Source: Basilea psittacipulmonis DSM 24701
GTDB lineage: Bacteria > Pseudomonadota > Gammaproteobacteria > Burkholderiales > Burkholderiaceae_B
DNA: 64,000 bases
Reading direction: 5' to 3'
Assembly (NCBI RefSeq): GCF_000743945.1
Contig: NZ_CP009238.1
Location: 992,001 to 1,056,000, forward strand
A program made the translations under genes and the position numbers. Of the stretch, positions 33,880 through 43,279 are shown one piece after another. Positions within the stretch are counted from its first letter, which is position 1, and every line of letters begins with the position of its first letter. The notes under the pieces are model-generated. The model did no database searches and was not told the DNA's origin. It worked only from the letters and a program-made list of their open reading frames with translations.

Positions 33880-35322
33880 CTATGCTGTACCGCCTACTGT
33901 GATACGATTCAGTTTAATGGTCGGCATGCCCACGCCCACGGGAACAGACTGACCTTGTTTACCACACATCCCCATACCGGGATCTAAGGCTAAATCATGT
34001 CCAATCATTCCAATTTCGTTCATGGTGTCAGCACCTGTACCTATTAATGTCGCACCTTTGATCGGACGGGTAATCTTCCCATTTTCAATCAAATAAGCAC
34101 GTGAGGCGGAAAACGTAAAGTTACCGTTAGTGATATTCACCTGACCGCCACTAAAATTCTTGGCATAAATCCCTTTTTTAACGGATGCAATCATCTCATC
34201 TGGTTCATAATGACCTGCCATCATAAAAGTATTTGTCATGCGTGGCATCGGAACGTAAGAATAATCCTCACGACGACAATTACCCGTACTGACACTGCCC
34301 ATCAAACGAGCATTTAAACGGTCTTGCATATAGCCTTTTAAAATACCATCTTCAATGAGTACGGTCCTTTGTGTAGACGTTCCCTCATCATCAACATTCA
34401 AGGAACCGCGTCTATCCTGAATCGTAGCATCATCAATCACCGTCACGCCAGGCGAGGCCACACGTTCCCCAATACGTCCTGAAAACGCGCTACTGCCTTT
34501 ACGATTAAAGTCGCCCTCTAAACCATGTCCGACCGCTTCGTGCAATAAGATACCGGGCCAGCCATTACCTAGCACCACTTCCATCTCACCTGCGGGAGCT
34601 TCGTCGGCCTCTAGATTATGATGTCCCTCATCAATCACTTCTTGAATATACGTATCGATTAGAGCATCGGTATAAAAATCAAGGTCACGTCTTGCACCGC
34701 CACCTGTGCGAGCCACTACCTTTTTGTCCCCTTTTTGCATCAAAACAGATAAACTTAAATGCACCAAAGGACGAATATCCGCCAAACGACGACCATCTGA
34801 ACAAGCAATGTAAATCACTTCATAATCCATCGACAAGGACGCATTCACTCTGATAACATGAGGACTTTTTAGACGACATTTCGTATCTAAGGACTCTAAT
34901 AATTGGATTTTTCGGCTTGTCTCCCAACTCGGCAAAGGATTGACACACTCGTAATATTTTTTAATGGCTTGAGTGCTCACATTCACCGCAGGATAAGTCG
35001 AGTCAGTCTGGGCTTGAGCAATCGACTTAACCGTTTTACCCGCTTGCATTAAGGAATCTTTAGACAAAATATCAGAATAAGCATAGGCCGTTTTTTCGCC
35101 ACTTACTGCTCGAACGCCCACGCCCTGTGAAATTGAGAATCCACCTGATTTAACCTGTCCCTCATCTAAAGACCAAACTTGACTACAGGCATATTGAAAA
35201 TAAAGGTCCGCAAAATCAGCATGCCCAGACATAATCTCATCTAAGACCTGCTTTAGGTCGGTTTCAGATAGTCCCCAAGGATCTAATAATTTTTCTTTTG
35301 CTATTGAAATAGCCGAATTCAT
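33880..35322 (-). CDS. tldD: TldD, metalloprotease subunit
   Basis: TldD forms a heterodimeric zinc protease with TldE (PmbA) that degrades unfolded peptides and processes modified peptides. The 480-residue protein has the HEAVGHGLEGDFNRKGSS motif (metal-binding HExxxH) and conserved GGARRDLDFYTDALI and GNGWPGILLHEA segments. Full length. The partner tldE is not in the window. It is divergent from pepN, another peptidase, across a 102-bp spacer. Confidence 0.94.
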   Translation of the reverse strand: MNSAISIAKEKLLDPWGLSETDLKQVLDEIMSGHADFADLYFQYACSQVWSLDEGQVKSGGFSISQGVGVRAVSGEKTAYAYSDILSKDSLMQAGKTVKSIAQAQTDSTYPAVNVSTQAIKKYYECVNPLPSWETSRKIQLLESLDTKCRLKSPHVIRVNASLSMDYEVIYIACSDGRRLADIRPLVHLSLSVLMQKGDKKVVARTGGGARRDLDFYTDALIDTYIQEVIDEGHHNLEADEAPAGEMEVVLGNGWPGILLHEAVGHGLEGDFNRKGSSAFSGRIGERVASPGVTVIDDATIQDRRGSLNVDDEGTSTQRTVLIEDGILKGYMQDRLNARLMGSVSTGNCRREDYSYVPMPRMTNTFMMAGHYEPDEMIASVKKGIYAKNFSGGQVNITNGNFTFSASRAYLIENGKITRPIKGATLIGTGADTMNEIGMIGHDLALDPGMGMCGKQGQSVPVGVGMPTIKLNRITVGGTA

Positions 35323-35424
35323 ACTGCATTCCTTAACTTAGACATATTTAACTAAATTACAATCATAACACGTAAAGAAAGGCTAAAATAGATAGATTTA
35401 CAACCTTTAGACTTTTAATGAGTT

Positions 35425-38067
35425 ATGGCGAATTCAACCATCTATCGAAAAGATTATCTACCTTTTGATTTTGATATTCTTCGTGTTCATTTGTGTTTTG
35501 ATATTCATCCCGAAAAAACCTATGTCACCAATACCATGAATATCCGTTCTAAACACAGCTCTGACACCGCTCACGGACTGAAACTGAATATTCAAGACAT
35601 TACTATCGATAAAGTATTTTTAAACCAAAAAGAACTACACCCTCATGAATACCAGCTTAGCGAGCAGTTTTTAGAGATTCCTAACTGTCAAGGTGACTTT
35701 GAATTAACGGTCCAAAGCCATTGTCACCCTCGCACGAACAGCACCCTAATGGGCCTGTATGAGTCGAACCAGTCTTTATTTACCCAGTGTGAAGCTGAGG
35801 GATTTCGCCGTATCACCGCTTATCCAGACAGACCCGATGTTTTGTCTTCTTTCACAGTGACCATTCGCGGTGATAAACAACGCTATCCATACATGCTATC
35901 CAACGGTAATCTTATCGTTTCTCGAGATTTGGCCGATGGTCGTCATGAATGCGTTTGGGAAGATCCTTTTAAAAAACCTTGCTATCTATTTGCTTTAGTG
36001 GCAGGCGACTTTGATGTGCGTGAAGAAAAATATCGCATTAAAAGCGGAAAAGAAGTCTTATTACAGGTGTATAGCGACAAAGGTAATTACGATAAAACCG
36101 CTTGGGCGATGCAATCACTGATTCATGCGATTGAATGGGATGAAACAAGATTTAATCTCGAACTGGACTTAGACCGTTTTATGGTTGTCGCTGTGAATGA
36201 TTTTAATATGGGGGCCATGGAAAATAAAGGATTGAATATTTTCAATGCCGCCTATGCATTGGCAGACCCAGAAACCGCGACCGATGCGAGTTACGCTGAT
36301 ATTGAGGCGGTAATCGGACATGAATACTTTCATAACTGGACAGGCAATCGTGTCACGTGTCGTGATTGGTTCCAGCTCAGTTTAAAAGAGGGGTTGACCG
36401 TATTTCGCGATCAAGAATTTTCAGCCGATATGATGTCCAAAGGACTAGATGAAGAGACAGCAAAAAGTGCTCGTGCGGTTAAACGTATCGATGATGTGAG
36501 TGTGCTCAGAACGGCCCAATTTGCTGAAGACAAAGGTCCCATGGCCCACCCTATTCGTCCAGATAGTTATGAGGAAATTGGTAACTTCTACACCGTTACC
36601 GTGTATGAAAAAGGTGCTGAAATTATCCGTATGCAACACACCTTACTGGGCGAAGCTGGTTTTCAAAAAGGCATGAACATCTACTTCCAACGCCATGATG
36701 AACAGGCCGTTACTTGTGACGATTTTGTCGATGCGATGGATACGGTTTATCGTGAACAACATCCTGGCAAGAGTCTGGAACGCTTTAAAAACTGGTACAG
36801 CCAAGCAGGAACGCCCACTGTTCATGTTCGCACGGAATACGATGATAAAGCACAGACTTTGACCCTGCATCTAAAACAGACTTGCCCACCTGTAGGATTA
36901 GAAACAAAACGTGAAAACTGGGTAAAACAGCCTTTTCACATTCCGTTATCCATGGGGATATTGAATGAACAAGGTCAGGAAATCCTCCCAACACAGGTGT
37001 TACAACTGACAGAAGCGGAACAGACATTTACGTTTGATCAGATAGCGTCACGTCCGATTTTATCGTTACTGAGAGACTTTTCTGCACCGATTATCATCAA
37101 TTACCCCCAGCAAACACAAGCCGAAAAAGTCTTGTTGGCCTTACATGATACCAATGCCTTTGCACGTTATGAAGCCAAACATCAGTTAGCGGCCCAAGAA
37201 ATCATTCGCCTTAGCCAAGCACCTGATAGCGAGGTTTCGCCTGATCTCATTCATATCTGGGAATCGAACTTATTAAATCCCTCGTTTGATGCCAATTACC
37301 GTTTTGTTTTATTATCCTTACCCTCTGAAACGGGCTTATATACGATGGTAAAACAGATTGACCCGATCGCGATCCATCAGGCCCATCAGAAAACGATACG
37401 AACACTGGGTGAACGTTTAAAAACACATTGGCAGACGCTGTTAGCCAATCACCTCCCCACTGCTTCTTATCAACCTGATTTTATCAGTGCGGGAAGACGG
37501 GCTTTATGTAGCAAAGCATTGCAACACCTCATGGCGATTAAAGATCCCCACGCTATCGAACAAGCGATTTACATTCATGAACACGCTAATAACATGACCG
37601 ATGCGTTTAATACCTTAGCGTTAATCAGTGAATATGGCCCTCAAGAGGTGAAAGAACGCTTACTGGCTGCTTTCTACCAAAAATGGAAAGATAATCCGCT
37701 TGTTTTGAACAAATGGTTCTCTTTAGTGGCACGACACGCCGATCAAACCCGTATTCGTGAACTTATCAACGATCCTTTGTTTACCATGCGTAATCCTAAT
37801 CGCGTGCGTGCGGTGATGGGAAGTTTCTGCACCGCCAATCCTATCGCCTTTCATCAATCTGGTGGACAAGGTTACCAATTCTGGGCTGATTGTGTCGTGG
37901 CATTAGATAGCATTAACCCAGAAGTGGCTGCACGTATGGCCAGAATCATGGACCAATGGAAACACTATGTTCAAGCCGATCGCATGAAACAATCATTACA
38001 ATACGTGCAACAACACACGCATTCAAGTAATGTACAAGAGATTGTCAATAAAGCCCTTAACATCTAA
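35425..38067 (+). CDS. pepN: Aminopeptidase N (M1 family)
   Basis: PepN is a cytoplasmic zinc aminopeptidase with broad specificity, the last step of peptide breakdown. The 880-residue protein has the exopeptidase motif [11 protein letters not shown] (about residues 265-275) and the zinc motif [25 protein letters not shown] (HExxH-18-E; long conserved run near 300-325). C-terminal helical domain complete. Length is close to E. coli PepN (870). fbp follows after 10 bp, so the two are likely cotranscribed. Confidence 0.96.
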   Translation: MANSTIYRKDYLPFDFDILRVHLCFDIHPEKTYVTNTMNIRSKHSSDTAHGLKLNIQDITIDKVFLNQKELHPHEYQLSEQFLEIPNCQGDFELTVQSHCHPRTNSTLMGLYESNQSLFTQCEAEGFRRITAYPDRPDVLSSFTVTIRGDKQRYPYMLSNGNLIVSRDLADGRHECVWEDPFKKPCYLFALVAGDFDVREEKYRIKSGKEVLLQVYSDKGNYDKTAWAMQSLIHAIEWDETRFNLELDLDRFMVVAVNDFNMGAMENKGLNIFNAAYALADPETATDASYADIEAVIGHEYFHNWTGNRVTCRDWFQLSLKEGLTVFRDQEFSADMMSKGLDEETAKSARAVKRIDDVSVLRTAQFAEDKGPMAHPIRPDSYEEIGNFYTVTVYEKGAEIIRMQHTLLGEAGFQKGMNIYFQRHDEQAVTCDDFVDAMDTVYREQHPGKSLERFKNWYSQAGTPTVHVRTEYDDKAQTLTLHLKQTCPPVGLETKRENWVKQPFHIPLSMGILNEQGQEILPTQVLQLTEAEQTFTFDQIASRPILSLLRDFSAPIIINYPQQTQAEKVLLALHDTNAFARYEAKHQLAAQEIIRLSQAPDSEVSPDLIHIWESNLLNPSFDANYRFVLLSLPSETGLYTMVKQIDPIAIHQAHQKTIRTLGERLKTHWQTLLANHLPTASYQPDFISAGRRALCSKALQHLMAIKDPHAIEQAIYIHEHANNMTDAFNTLALISEYGPQEVKERLLAAFYQKWKDNPLVLNKWFSLVARHADQTRIRELINDPLFTMRNPNRVRAVMGSFCTANPIAFHQSGGQGYQFWADCVVALDSINPEVAARMARIMDQWKHYVQADRMKQSLQYVQQHTHSSNVQEIVNKALNI

Positions 38068-38077
38068 AGGACACATC

Positions 38078-39067
38078 ATGAATTTAACGCTATCACAATA
38101 CTTACATCAACACACGAACGATCCATCGCTAAAAGAGTTATTACAACAGCTTTGCCATACTTGCACGATGATTGCTCATGCCGTGAGCAAAGGAGCTTTG
38201 TCTGGGGTTCTCGGCAGTACCACACATGAAAACGTTCAAGGTGAAGTCCAGAAAAAACTCGATGTCATCTCTAACCAAATGCTATTAGAGGGGCTAGAAT
38301 GGACGGGAACCTTGTCTGGGATGGCTTCTGAAGAGATGGATGAGATTTACCCTATTTCATCCTCGTACCAAAAAGGCCCTTATTTACTGTTATTTGATCC
38401 TTTAGATGGCTCGTCTAATATTGATGTCAATGTTAGTATTGGTACGATTTTCTCGATTTTAAAAGCACCACATCACGCTGATCATCAAGCCATTACCGAA
38501 AAAGATTTCTTACAAAAAGGTCGTGAGCAAATCGCGGCAGGTTATGTGATTTATGGCCCTCAAACGATGTTGGTGATGACCTTAGGCAAAGGCGTAGTCG
38601 GCTTTACATTAGATCGTGATACCGCTACTTGGTATTTGACCGTACCTGAATTTAAGATCCCTAGTACCACTAAAGAATTTGCAATCAATATGTCTAATAT
38701 GCGACATTGGGAACCCAATATGCGTGCGTATATTGAGGATTGCTTAGCAGGTGAAACAGGACCTTTGAAGAAAAATTACAATATGCGTTGGATTGCTGCC
38801 ATGGTGACCGACGTGCATAGAATTTTAAACAGAGGTGGCGTATTTGCGTATCCTTGGGATGCTCGTGAACCGGGTAAAGCTGGTAAATTACGCTTAATGT
38901 ATGAAGCCAATCCGATGAGCTTTTTGGTGGAGCAAGCAGGTGGCAAATCCATCACAGGCAAAGAAAATATTCTAGATATTGAACCTGAAAAAATCCATCA
39001 ACGTGTTCCTGTGATATTAGGCAGTGCTCAAGAAGTGGATTGTATTCAGGAATATTTAAATCGATAA
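38078..39067 (+). CDS. fbp: Fructose-1,6-bisphosphatase class 1
   Basis: Fbp dephosphorylates fructose 1,6-bisphosphate, the committed step of gluconeogenesis. The 329-residue protein has the metal and phosphate site [15 protein letters not shown] and the downstream [22 protein letters not shown] motif. The frame is open 16 codons upstream into pepN, but the ATG at 38078 has an AAAGGA ribosome site and the conserved Fbp N-terminus (TLSQYLHQH). Together with ppsA at 43-45 kb it gives a gluconeogenic capacity. Confidence 0.96.
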   Translation: MNLTLSQYLHQHTNDPSLKELLQQLCHTCTMIAHAVSKGALSGVLGSTTHENVQGEVQKKLDVISNQMLLEGLEWTGTLSGMASEEMDEIYPISSSYQKGPYLLLFDPLDGSSNIDVNVSIGTIFSILKAPHHADHQAITEKDFLQKGREQIAAGYVIYGPQTMLVMTLGKGVVGFTLDRDTATWYLTVPEFKIPSTTKEFAINMSNMRHWEPNMRAYIEDCLAGETGPLKKNYNMRWIAAMVTDVHRILNRGGVFAYPWDAREPGKAGKLRLMYEANPMSFLVEQAGGKSITGKENILDIEPEKIHQRVPVILGSAQEVDCIQEYLNR

Positions 39068-39353
39068 AGAAACGCGTGATTGAAGTTAGAAACCGTGAAA
39101 ATAGCGTGATCACGGTTTCTAAGAGATGATTCAAGGTGTGAGTGTTTGAAGTTGTTAGGTGGGTATGTGATTCGTTTCTGTGACGATCGGCTTATTTATT
39201 TACTTACTCACGACAGCCTCATCATCACTTTATTAGAAACGTTTTTAATCCACCCACGATCATTGCGAGATCCGTCCACGATCACTGTGAGAACCGCCCA
39301 CGATCACCGTGAGTGTTAAGGTGGGTATGTGATTCGTTTCTGTGACGATCGGC
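39068..39353. other. Convergent fbp/rnfH spacer with repeats
   Basis: A 286-bp spacer containing a 12-bp-stem hairpin (39085-39121), a 44-bp exact direct repeat (39157-39200 and 39319-39362, the second copy covering the end of rnfH), and three short units of about 22 bp at 39248-39312 built on CCACGATCAxxGxGAGA. No ORF or RNA gene recognised. Confidence 0.65.
39085..39121. terminator. Hairpin after fbp
   Basis: A perfect 12-bp stem TTAGAAACCGTG / CACGGTTTCTAA with a 13-nt loop, 17 bp after the fbp stop. There is no T-tract, so terminator activity is inferred from position and stem strength. Confidence 0.5.
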
Positions 39354-39367
39354 TTATTTATTCACTT
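39157..39367. repeat. 44-bp direct repeat duplicating the rnfH 3' end
   Basis: AGGTGGGTATGTGATTCGTT and the following 24 bases occur identically at 39157-39200 and 39319-39362, 162 bp apart. The right copy overlaps the stop codon and last codons of rnfH, so the left copy looks like a copy of that gene's tail plus flanking sequence. Confidence 0.85.
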
Positions 39368-39770
39368 CATTAGCCAATATATGGTTTCTTTGTTCGGCCA
39401 GAATCTGTTTACGTTTCGCATTTAAGCGATTATGTTCTTGCGGTTTTACTTTTTTCAATCTTCTAGGAGGCGGTTGTTTTTTGGCTTGTGCTTTGTGAGC
39501 CGCCCTTCTTCGTCTGGATTCCATTGGATCAAAACTTAATTCACGACAAATTTCGATGCGATCAGTAGGTTTTAAGACATCCTCCAAACCTATCTTTTTA
39601 CCAAAAATAGCCAGCCCCATTTTATCAATCGATAAATGAGGAAAATCCTTAAAAAAATCAGCTTGTTCTAATGCTGTTTGGACCGTTAAATTTTCCGACC
39701 ATGCAATATGCTTTTGCCAAATATGAGCCTGAGCATCTACAAAATACAATGAAACTTTATGATTGACCAT
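39354..39770 (-). CDS. rnfH: RnfH-family ubiquitin-like protein with a basic C-terminal tail
   Basis: RnfH is a small beta-grasp protein encoded with ratA; its role is not established. Residues about 1-85 match RnfH (KVSLYFVDAQ..., LSIDKMGLAIFGKK, DRIEICRELSFDPMESRRRRA). About 50 further residues are very basic (rich in Lys, Arg, Gln and Pro), giving 138 residues against 96 for E. coli RnfH. The ATG at 39770 overlaps the ratA stop region by 14 bp; the longer open frame upstream lies inside ratA. The ratA-rnfH pair divergent from smpB is a conserved arrangement. Confidence 0.85.
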   Translation of the reverse strand: MVNHKVSLYFVDAQAHIWQKHIAWSENLTVQTALEQADFFKDFPHLSIDKMGLAIFGKKIGLEDVLKPTDRIEICRELSFDPMESRRRRAAHKAQAKKQPPPRRLKKVKPQEHNRLNAKRKQILAEQRNHILANEVNK

Positions 39771-40206
39771 AAACCGCCTCAGCCCTATTCGTGAAGGAAT
39801 CAATAAATGTATTAGCCACCTTGTTAAATACGGGAGCAATCAAACGTTCAACCAGTATATTGCTAAAACTGTAGTCCAAATTAAATACGACCTTACAAGC
39901 CTGTTCATCTAAAGCCTGAAATTCCCACACCCCTTTTAATGAGGAAAAAGGCCCCTCTACTAAATCCATCTGGATGCTGTGAGGAAACACTCGTTTATTC
40001 TGGGTCGTAAAGTGTTGCTTAAGTCCTGCAAACTGTATGTAAATAGTGGCTTTCATACTGTCTGATGTTTTTTCATGGATGGTTGCACCCCCGCACCAAG
40101 GCATAAATTCAGGGTATTTATCAACATCATCGACTAATTGAAACATTTGCTCAACGCTGTATGGGACCAAAACACTACGATTTACTTGGTACATATTGAA
40201 CTTCAT
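39757..40206 (-). CDS. ratA: RatA-family START/COQ10-type protein
   Basis: Member of the polyketide-cyclase/START superfamily that includes E. coli RatA (reported to hinder 70S formation) and mitochondrial Coq10 (ubiquinone binding). The 149-residue protein has the conserved start VNRSVLVPYSVEQMFQLVDD, then YPEFMPWCGG, and C-terminal RLIAPVFNKVANTFIDSFTNRAE. Start could be Met1 or Met5. It is divergent from smpB and followed by rnfH. Which of the two proposed roles applies cannot be read from the sequence. Confidence 0.9.
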   Translation of the reverse strand: MKFNMYQVNRSVLVPYSVEQMFQLVDDVDKYPEFMPWCGGATIHEKTSDSMKATIYIQFAGLKQHFTTQNKRVFPHSIQMDLVEGPFSSLKGVWEFQALDEQACKVVFNLDYSFSNILVERLIAPVFNKVANTFIDSFTNRAEAVYGQS

Positions 40207-40258
40207 CTCATTTTTAAGGATAATGAAACATTATACATTTAACTCAGGTTAATCGGAT

Positions 40259-40714
40259 ATGGTTATCGCAGAAAATCGCAAAGCAAGACACGACTACTTT
40301 ATAGAAGAACATTTTGAAGCGGGTCTCGTCCTACAAGGTTGGGAGGCTAAAGCCATTCGTGCTGGACATATTCAGCTTAATGACACCCATGTATTGATCA
40401 GGGAGGGCGAACTATTTGTCTTTAATATGCACATCAGCCCTTTGAGAACGACCTCTACACACGTAAAAGCCTATCCCGATCGTTCTAGAAAGTTACTCAT
40501 GCACCGCTCACAAATCAATAAACTTATTGGTAAAGTGGAGATGAAAGGCTACGCTCTTGTGCCATTAAACTTACATTTTTCAAAAGGCAGAATTAAATTA
40601 GAACTCGCCTTAGCAAAAGGTAAAAAATCATTTGATAAACGTAATACGATTAAAGACAGAGATTGGGCAAGAGAAAAAGAAAGGCTGATGAAACACGACA
40701 TCCGCAATACCTAA
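40259..40714 (+). CDS. smpB: SmpB, tmRNA-binding protein
   Basis: SmpB carries tmRNA to stalled ribosomes for trans-translation. The 151-residue protein has the OB-fold core with EAGLVLQGWEAKAIRAGHIQL, HVLIREGELFVFNMHISPL, and the C-terminal tail KSFDKRNTIKDRDWAREKERL that reads the empty A site. Full length. tmRNA itself (ssrA) is not in the following spacer. A strong terminator follows at 40722. Confidence 0.97.
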   Translation: MVIAENRKARHDYFIEEHFEAGLVLQGWEAKAIRAGHIQLNDTHVLIREGELFVFNMHISPLRTTSTHVKAYPDRSRKLLMHRSQINKLIGKVEMKGYALVPLNLHFSKGRIKLELALAKGKKSFDKRNTIKDRDWAREKERLMKHDIRNT

Positions 40715-40721
40715 CCCTACC

Positions 40722-40749
40722 CCCCTTTACATCAAAGGGGTTTTTATTT
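40722..40749 (+). terminator. Rho-independent terminator of smpB
   Basis: Stem CCCCTTT / AAAGGGG (40722-40728 and 40734-40740), 5-nt loop, followed by TTTTTATTT. Eight bases after the smpB stop codon. Confidence 0.9.
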
Positions 40750-40778
40750 ACCAAGCATCCATGCAGTAGTTGTGCGGA

Positions 40779-41537
40779 CGTTAACCGTTAAATCTTTGTG
40801 ATGCGTGGTACGTTAGTGTTTATGCAGTGATACAGCGATTAGGTTTTATCGTTTAATATTTTAATCACACGAAATCGTTGTCTCGAACGTCACTCCGAAG
40901 CCTTGCCATCGTTAACTATTAAATCTGTCTGATGCGTGGTATCTTAGTGTGTATGCAGTGATACAGCGATCGGGTTTTATCGTTTAATATTTTAATCACC
41001 CGAAATCGTTGTCTCGAACGTCACCCCGAAGTCTTGCCATCGTTAACTGTTAAATCTGTAAGATGCGTGGTATCTTAGTGTCTATGCAGTGATACAGCGA
41101 TTAGGTTTTATCGTTTAATATTTTAATCACCCGAAATCGTTGCCTCGAACGTCAGCCCGAAGCCTTGCCATCGTTAACTGTTAAATCTGTGTGATGCGTG
41201 ATATGTTAGTGTTTATGCAGTGATACAGCGATTAGGTTTTATCGTTTAATATTTTAATCACCCGAAATCGTTATTGCGAACGTCAGCCCGAAGCCTTGCC
41301 ATCGTTAACTGTTAAATCTGTGTGATGCGTGATATGTTAGTGTTTATGCAGTGATACAGCGATTGGGGTTTATCGTTTAATATTTTAATCACCCGAAATC
41401 GTTGCCTCGAACGTCACCCCGAAGTCTTGCCATCGTTAACTGTTAAATCTGTGTGATGCGCGATATGTTAGTGTTTATGCAGTGATACAGCGATTAGGTT
41501 TTATCGTTAAATATTTTAATCACCCGAAATCGTTGTC
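40779..41537. repeat. Six-copy 131-bp tandem repeat array
   Basis: Units start at 40779, 40910, 41041, 41172, 41303 and 41434 (partial, about 104 bp). All five complete units are exactly 131 bp. Each begins CGTTAACxxTTAAATCT, contains ATGCAGTGATACAGCGAT and an AT-rich centre (CGTTTAATATTTTAATCAC), then CGAAATCGTTG, and ends CCTTGCCAT or TCTTGCCAT. Several units have an inverted pair GTATC...GATAC. Divergence is by scattered substitutions only. Confidence 0.93.
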
Positions 41538-41640
41538 GTTTCATGTTAATGTGAATAAATGAGATACACTATTTCTAGCGATAAGTAATTTATTTTCGTG
41601 GAGTCATCCACTATTTTTTCATGAGATGTAGGTTATTTTT

Positions 41641-42126
41641 ATGGACTTAAAAGACATTCATCAGCAGGCATTAGCGTTTCCTCATCAATTTTCTTCTTTG
41701 ATTTTGGCAACCTCTTCTTTGAACAACATCCCGTTAAGCAGTTACGCTTGTTATGTTTATGATGACCATAAATACTATCTGTACCTCAGCGGGCTGGCTG
41801 CACATGAAAAAAATCTCATTGAAAACCCCGTTGCAAGCTTGATGTTCATTGAAAACGAGGAAAATGCTAGACAAATTTTTGCTAGACAACGTTTAACTAT
41901 TCAATGCAAGGTATCATTAATTCCTCGTGATAATGCAGTGTTTACGCAAATCTTAGACAAATTTTCTGATAAATACGGTCATTTTATTAAAGCGATTCGT
42001 TCATTAACTGACTTTCAATTGTTTGAACTCACCCCAGAATCCGCGAATTACGTCTCAGGCTTTGCCAAAGCATACGACCTGTCAGGCCCCAACCTTTCCC
42101 ATATCGAACATAAAACGGTAAAATAA
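41641..42126 (+). CDS. HugZ/HutZ-like pyridoxamine-phosphate-oxidase-fold protein
   Basis: FMN-binding split-barrel family; members HutZ and HugZ bind haem and support haem-iron use. The 161-residue protein has the N-terminal LILATSSLNNIPLSSYACYV strand region and the C-terminal ESANYVSGFAKAYDLS motif typical of the group, plus a His-containing tail (HIEHKTVK). It stands alone: no haem transporter or TonB gene is nearby. Its 3' end is duplicated downstream (42218-42344). Haem degradation is a family-based inference only. Confidence 0.78.
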   Translation: MDLKDIHQQALAFPHQFSSLILATSSLNNIPLSSYACYVYDDHKYYLYLSGLAAHEKNLIENPVASLMFIENEENARQIFARQRLTIQCKVSLIPRDNAVFTQILDKFSDKYGHFIKAIRSLTDFQLFELTPESANYVSGFAKAYDLSGPNLSHIEHKTVK

Positions 42127-42356
42127 TATCGTTTCAAAACCTCATGGCCAGTTTCAAAACCTCAACGCCATTTCGTTTAACAGAAGTTTGAGAAAGGATT
42201 TTCGCCTGCTTGTCTGATGCCAAAGCATACGACCTGTCAGCCCCTAACCTTTCCCATATCGAACATAAAACGGTAAAATAATATCGTTTCAAAACCTCAT
42301 GGCCAGTTTCAAAACCTCATGACCATTTCGTTTAACAGAAGTTTAAAAAGGATTTT
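42063..42356 (+). repeat. Duplication of the HugZ-like gene's 3' end
   Basis: The segment 42063-42189 (last 21 codons, stop codon and about 63 bp beyond) recurs at 42218-42344 with only a few differences. The second copy is noncoding in context and its end supplies the AAAAAGGATTTT ribosome site of the following nitroreductase gene. Offset is 155 bp. Confidence 0.9.
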
Positions 42357-43016
42357 ATGATGATCGACAAAAAAACGATTTTAGATATATTCAATTTTAG
42401 ACATGCTTGCAAAGAATTTCGTACCGATAAAAAAATACCTCAAGAAGATCTACAAGTTATTTTAGAAACAGCCAGACTCTCGCCCACCTCTTTAGGCTAT
42501 GAGCATTGGAAAATCTTAGTCTTACGTGATCCCGCACTCAGAAAAGCGATCCAACCTTATTCTTGGGGAATGGTTAAACACTTAGATAACGAGGCTTGCG
42601 AAGTATTATTTTTTATCGTTGAAAAAAATCCTCGCTATGATAATGAAAAATTTCCTAAGATCTTTGAGCGTCGTGGTATTCCAGCTGACAAATTGCCTAA
42701 GGCCTTAGAACGTTATAAAAGCTTCCAAGTTGAGGATATGAAGTTATTAGAAACGCCTCGTGCCTTGTATGATTGGGCTTGTAAACAATCCTACATTGCT
42801 TTGGGAAATGTTATGACTGCCGCTGCGATGATGGGTATTGATTCATGTGCCATCGAGGGAATGCATTATGACTCTGTGAATAAGATTTTAGCGGATGCAG
42901 GTGCGTTTGATCCTGAAAAATATGCGGTTTCCGTTGCTGTGGTATTTGGCTATCGTGCCAATGACGCACAAAAACGCCTCAGATTAGATTTAGATGAATT
43001 AGTCACCTATCTTTAA
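42357..43016 (+). CDS. Nitroreductase-family NAD(P)H-dependent flavin oxidoreductase
   Basis: FMN-dependent nitroreductase-like enzyme; natural substrate unknown (quinones, nitro compounds or flavin). The 219-residue protein has the family start FNFRHACKEFRTDKKI with the FMN-phosphate Arg, LSPTSLGYEHWKILV, and a C-terminal VSVAVVFGYRANDAQKR. An AAGGA ribosome site precedes the first of two Met codons. The gene follows the HugZ-like gene by 230 bp, most of which is the duplicated gene tail. Confidence 0.88.
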   Translation: MMIDKKTILDIFNFRHACKEFRTDKKIPQEDLQVILETARLSPTSLGYEHWKILVLRDPALRKAIQPYSWGMVKHLDNEACEVLFFIVEKNPRYDNEKFPKIFERRGIPADKLPKALERYKSFQVEDMKLLETPRALYDWACKQSYIALGNVMTAAAMMGIDSCAIEGMHYDSVNKILADAGAFDPEKYAVSVAVVFGYRANDAQKRLRLDLDELVTYL

Positions 43017-43216
43017 TTAAAAAACTGACAGGCAACTCTAGTTCTTTAATCTTCAAAAAATAAGAGCTGTTCAAACAGAACACGATAAATACATGTTAAA
43101 GTCGTGTGCTTTAATCTCCAAAAAAATAAGGGGGTACTCAAACTTTATAAAGGTCTCCCCCATTCCCTCTAGGGTGCTTTAATTTAAAAAAATAAGGGGT
43201 ATTCAAACCCCTTATT
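43017..43216. repeat. Three imperfect units of about 66 bp after the nitroreductase gene
   Basis: Units recognisable by CTTTAATCTxCAAAAAATAAG followed by a G-rich arm and xTTCAAAC occur near 43045, 43109 and 43177. The third forms the terminator at 43191-43216, so the array looks like multiplied terminator sequence. Confidence 0.6.
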
Positions 43217-43221
43217 CTTTT
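43191..43221. terminator. Bidirectional terminator between nitroreductase and ppsA
   Basis: Perfect 10-bp stem AATAAGGGGT / ACCCCTTATT (43191-43200 and 43207-43216), 6-nt loop, flanked by A-rich sequence on the left and CTTTT on the right; serves both convergent genes. Confidence 0.88.
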
Positions 43222-43279
43222 CGCCTTTCCTACTAACGTCACACCAATGTGCAACGCTAGTATTTAAGCGGTTTTCAGA

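Larger units (their letters stand above)
40715..41640. other. Long spacer dominated by a 131-bp tandem array, no gene seen
   Basis: A 926-bp spacer: smpB terminator, then five full 131-bp repeats and one partial (40779-41537), then about 100 bp of AT-rich DNA leading to the HugZ-like gene, with a TACACT hexamer near 41563 that could be a -10 element. No ORF of note and no tmRNA-like sequence was found. Confidence 0.75.

Noticed and set aside
40870..40900. tRNA T-loop-like TTCGAGAC in the 131-bp units (minus strand)
   Set aside because: The flanking bases do not pair to form a T-stem and no other tRNA arms are present.
40779..41537. CRISPR array
   Set aside because: The 131-bp units are contiguous with no unique spacers between short repeats, and no cas gene is nearby.
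40715..41640. tmRNA (ssrA) next to smpB
   Set aside because: No tRNA-Ala-like ends, no tag-peptide frame ending in an ALAA-type sequence; the space is filled by the 131-bp repeats.
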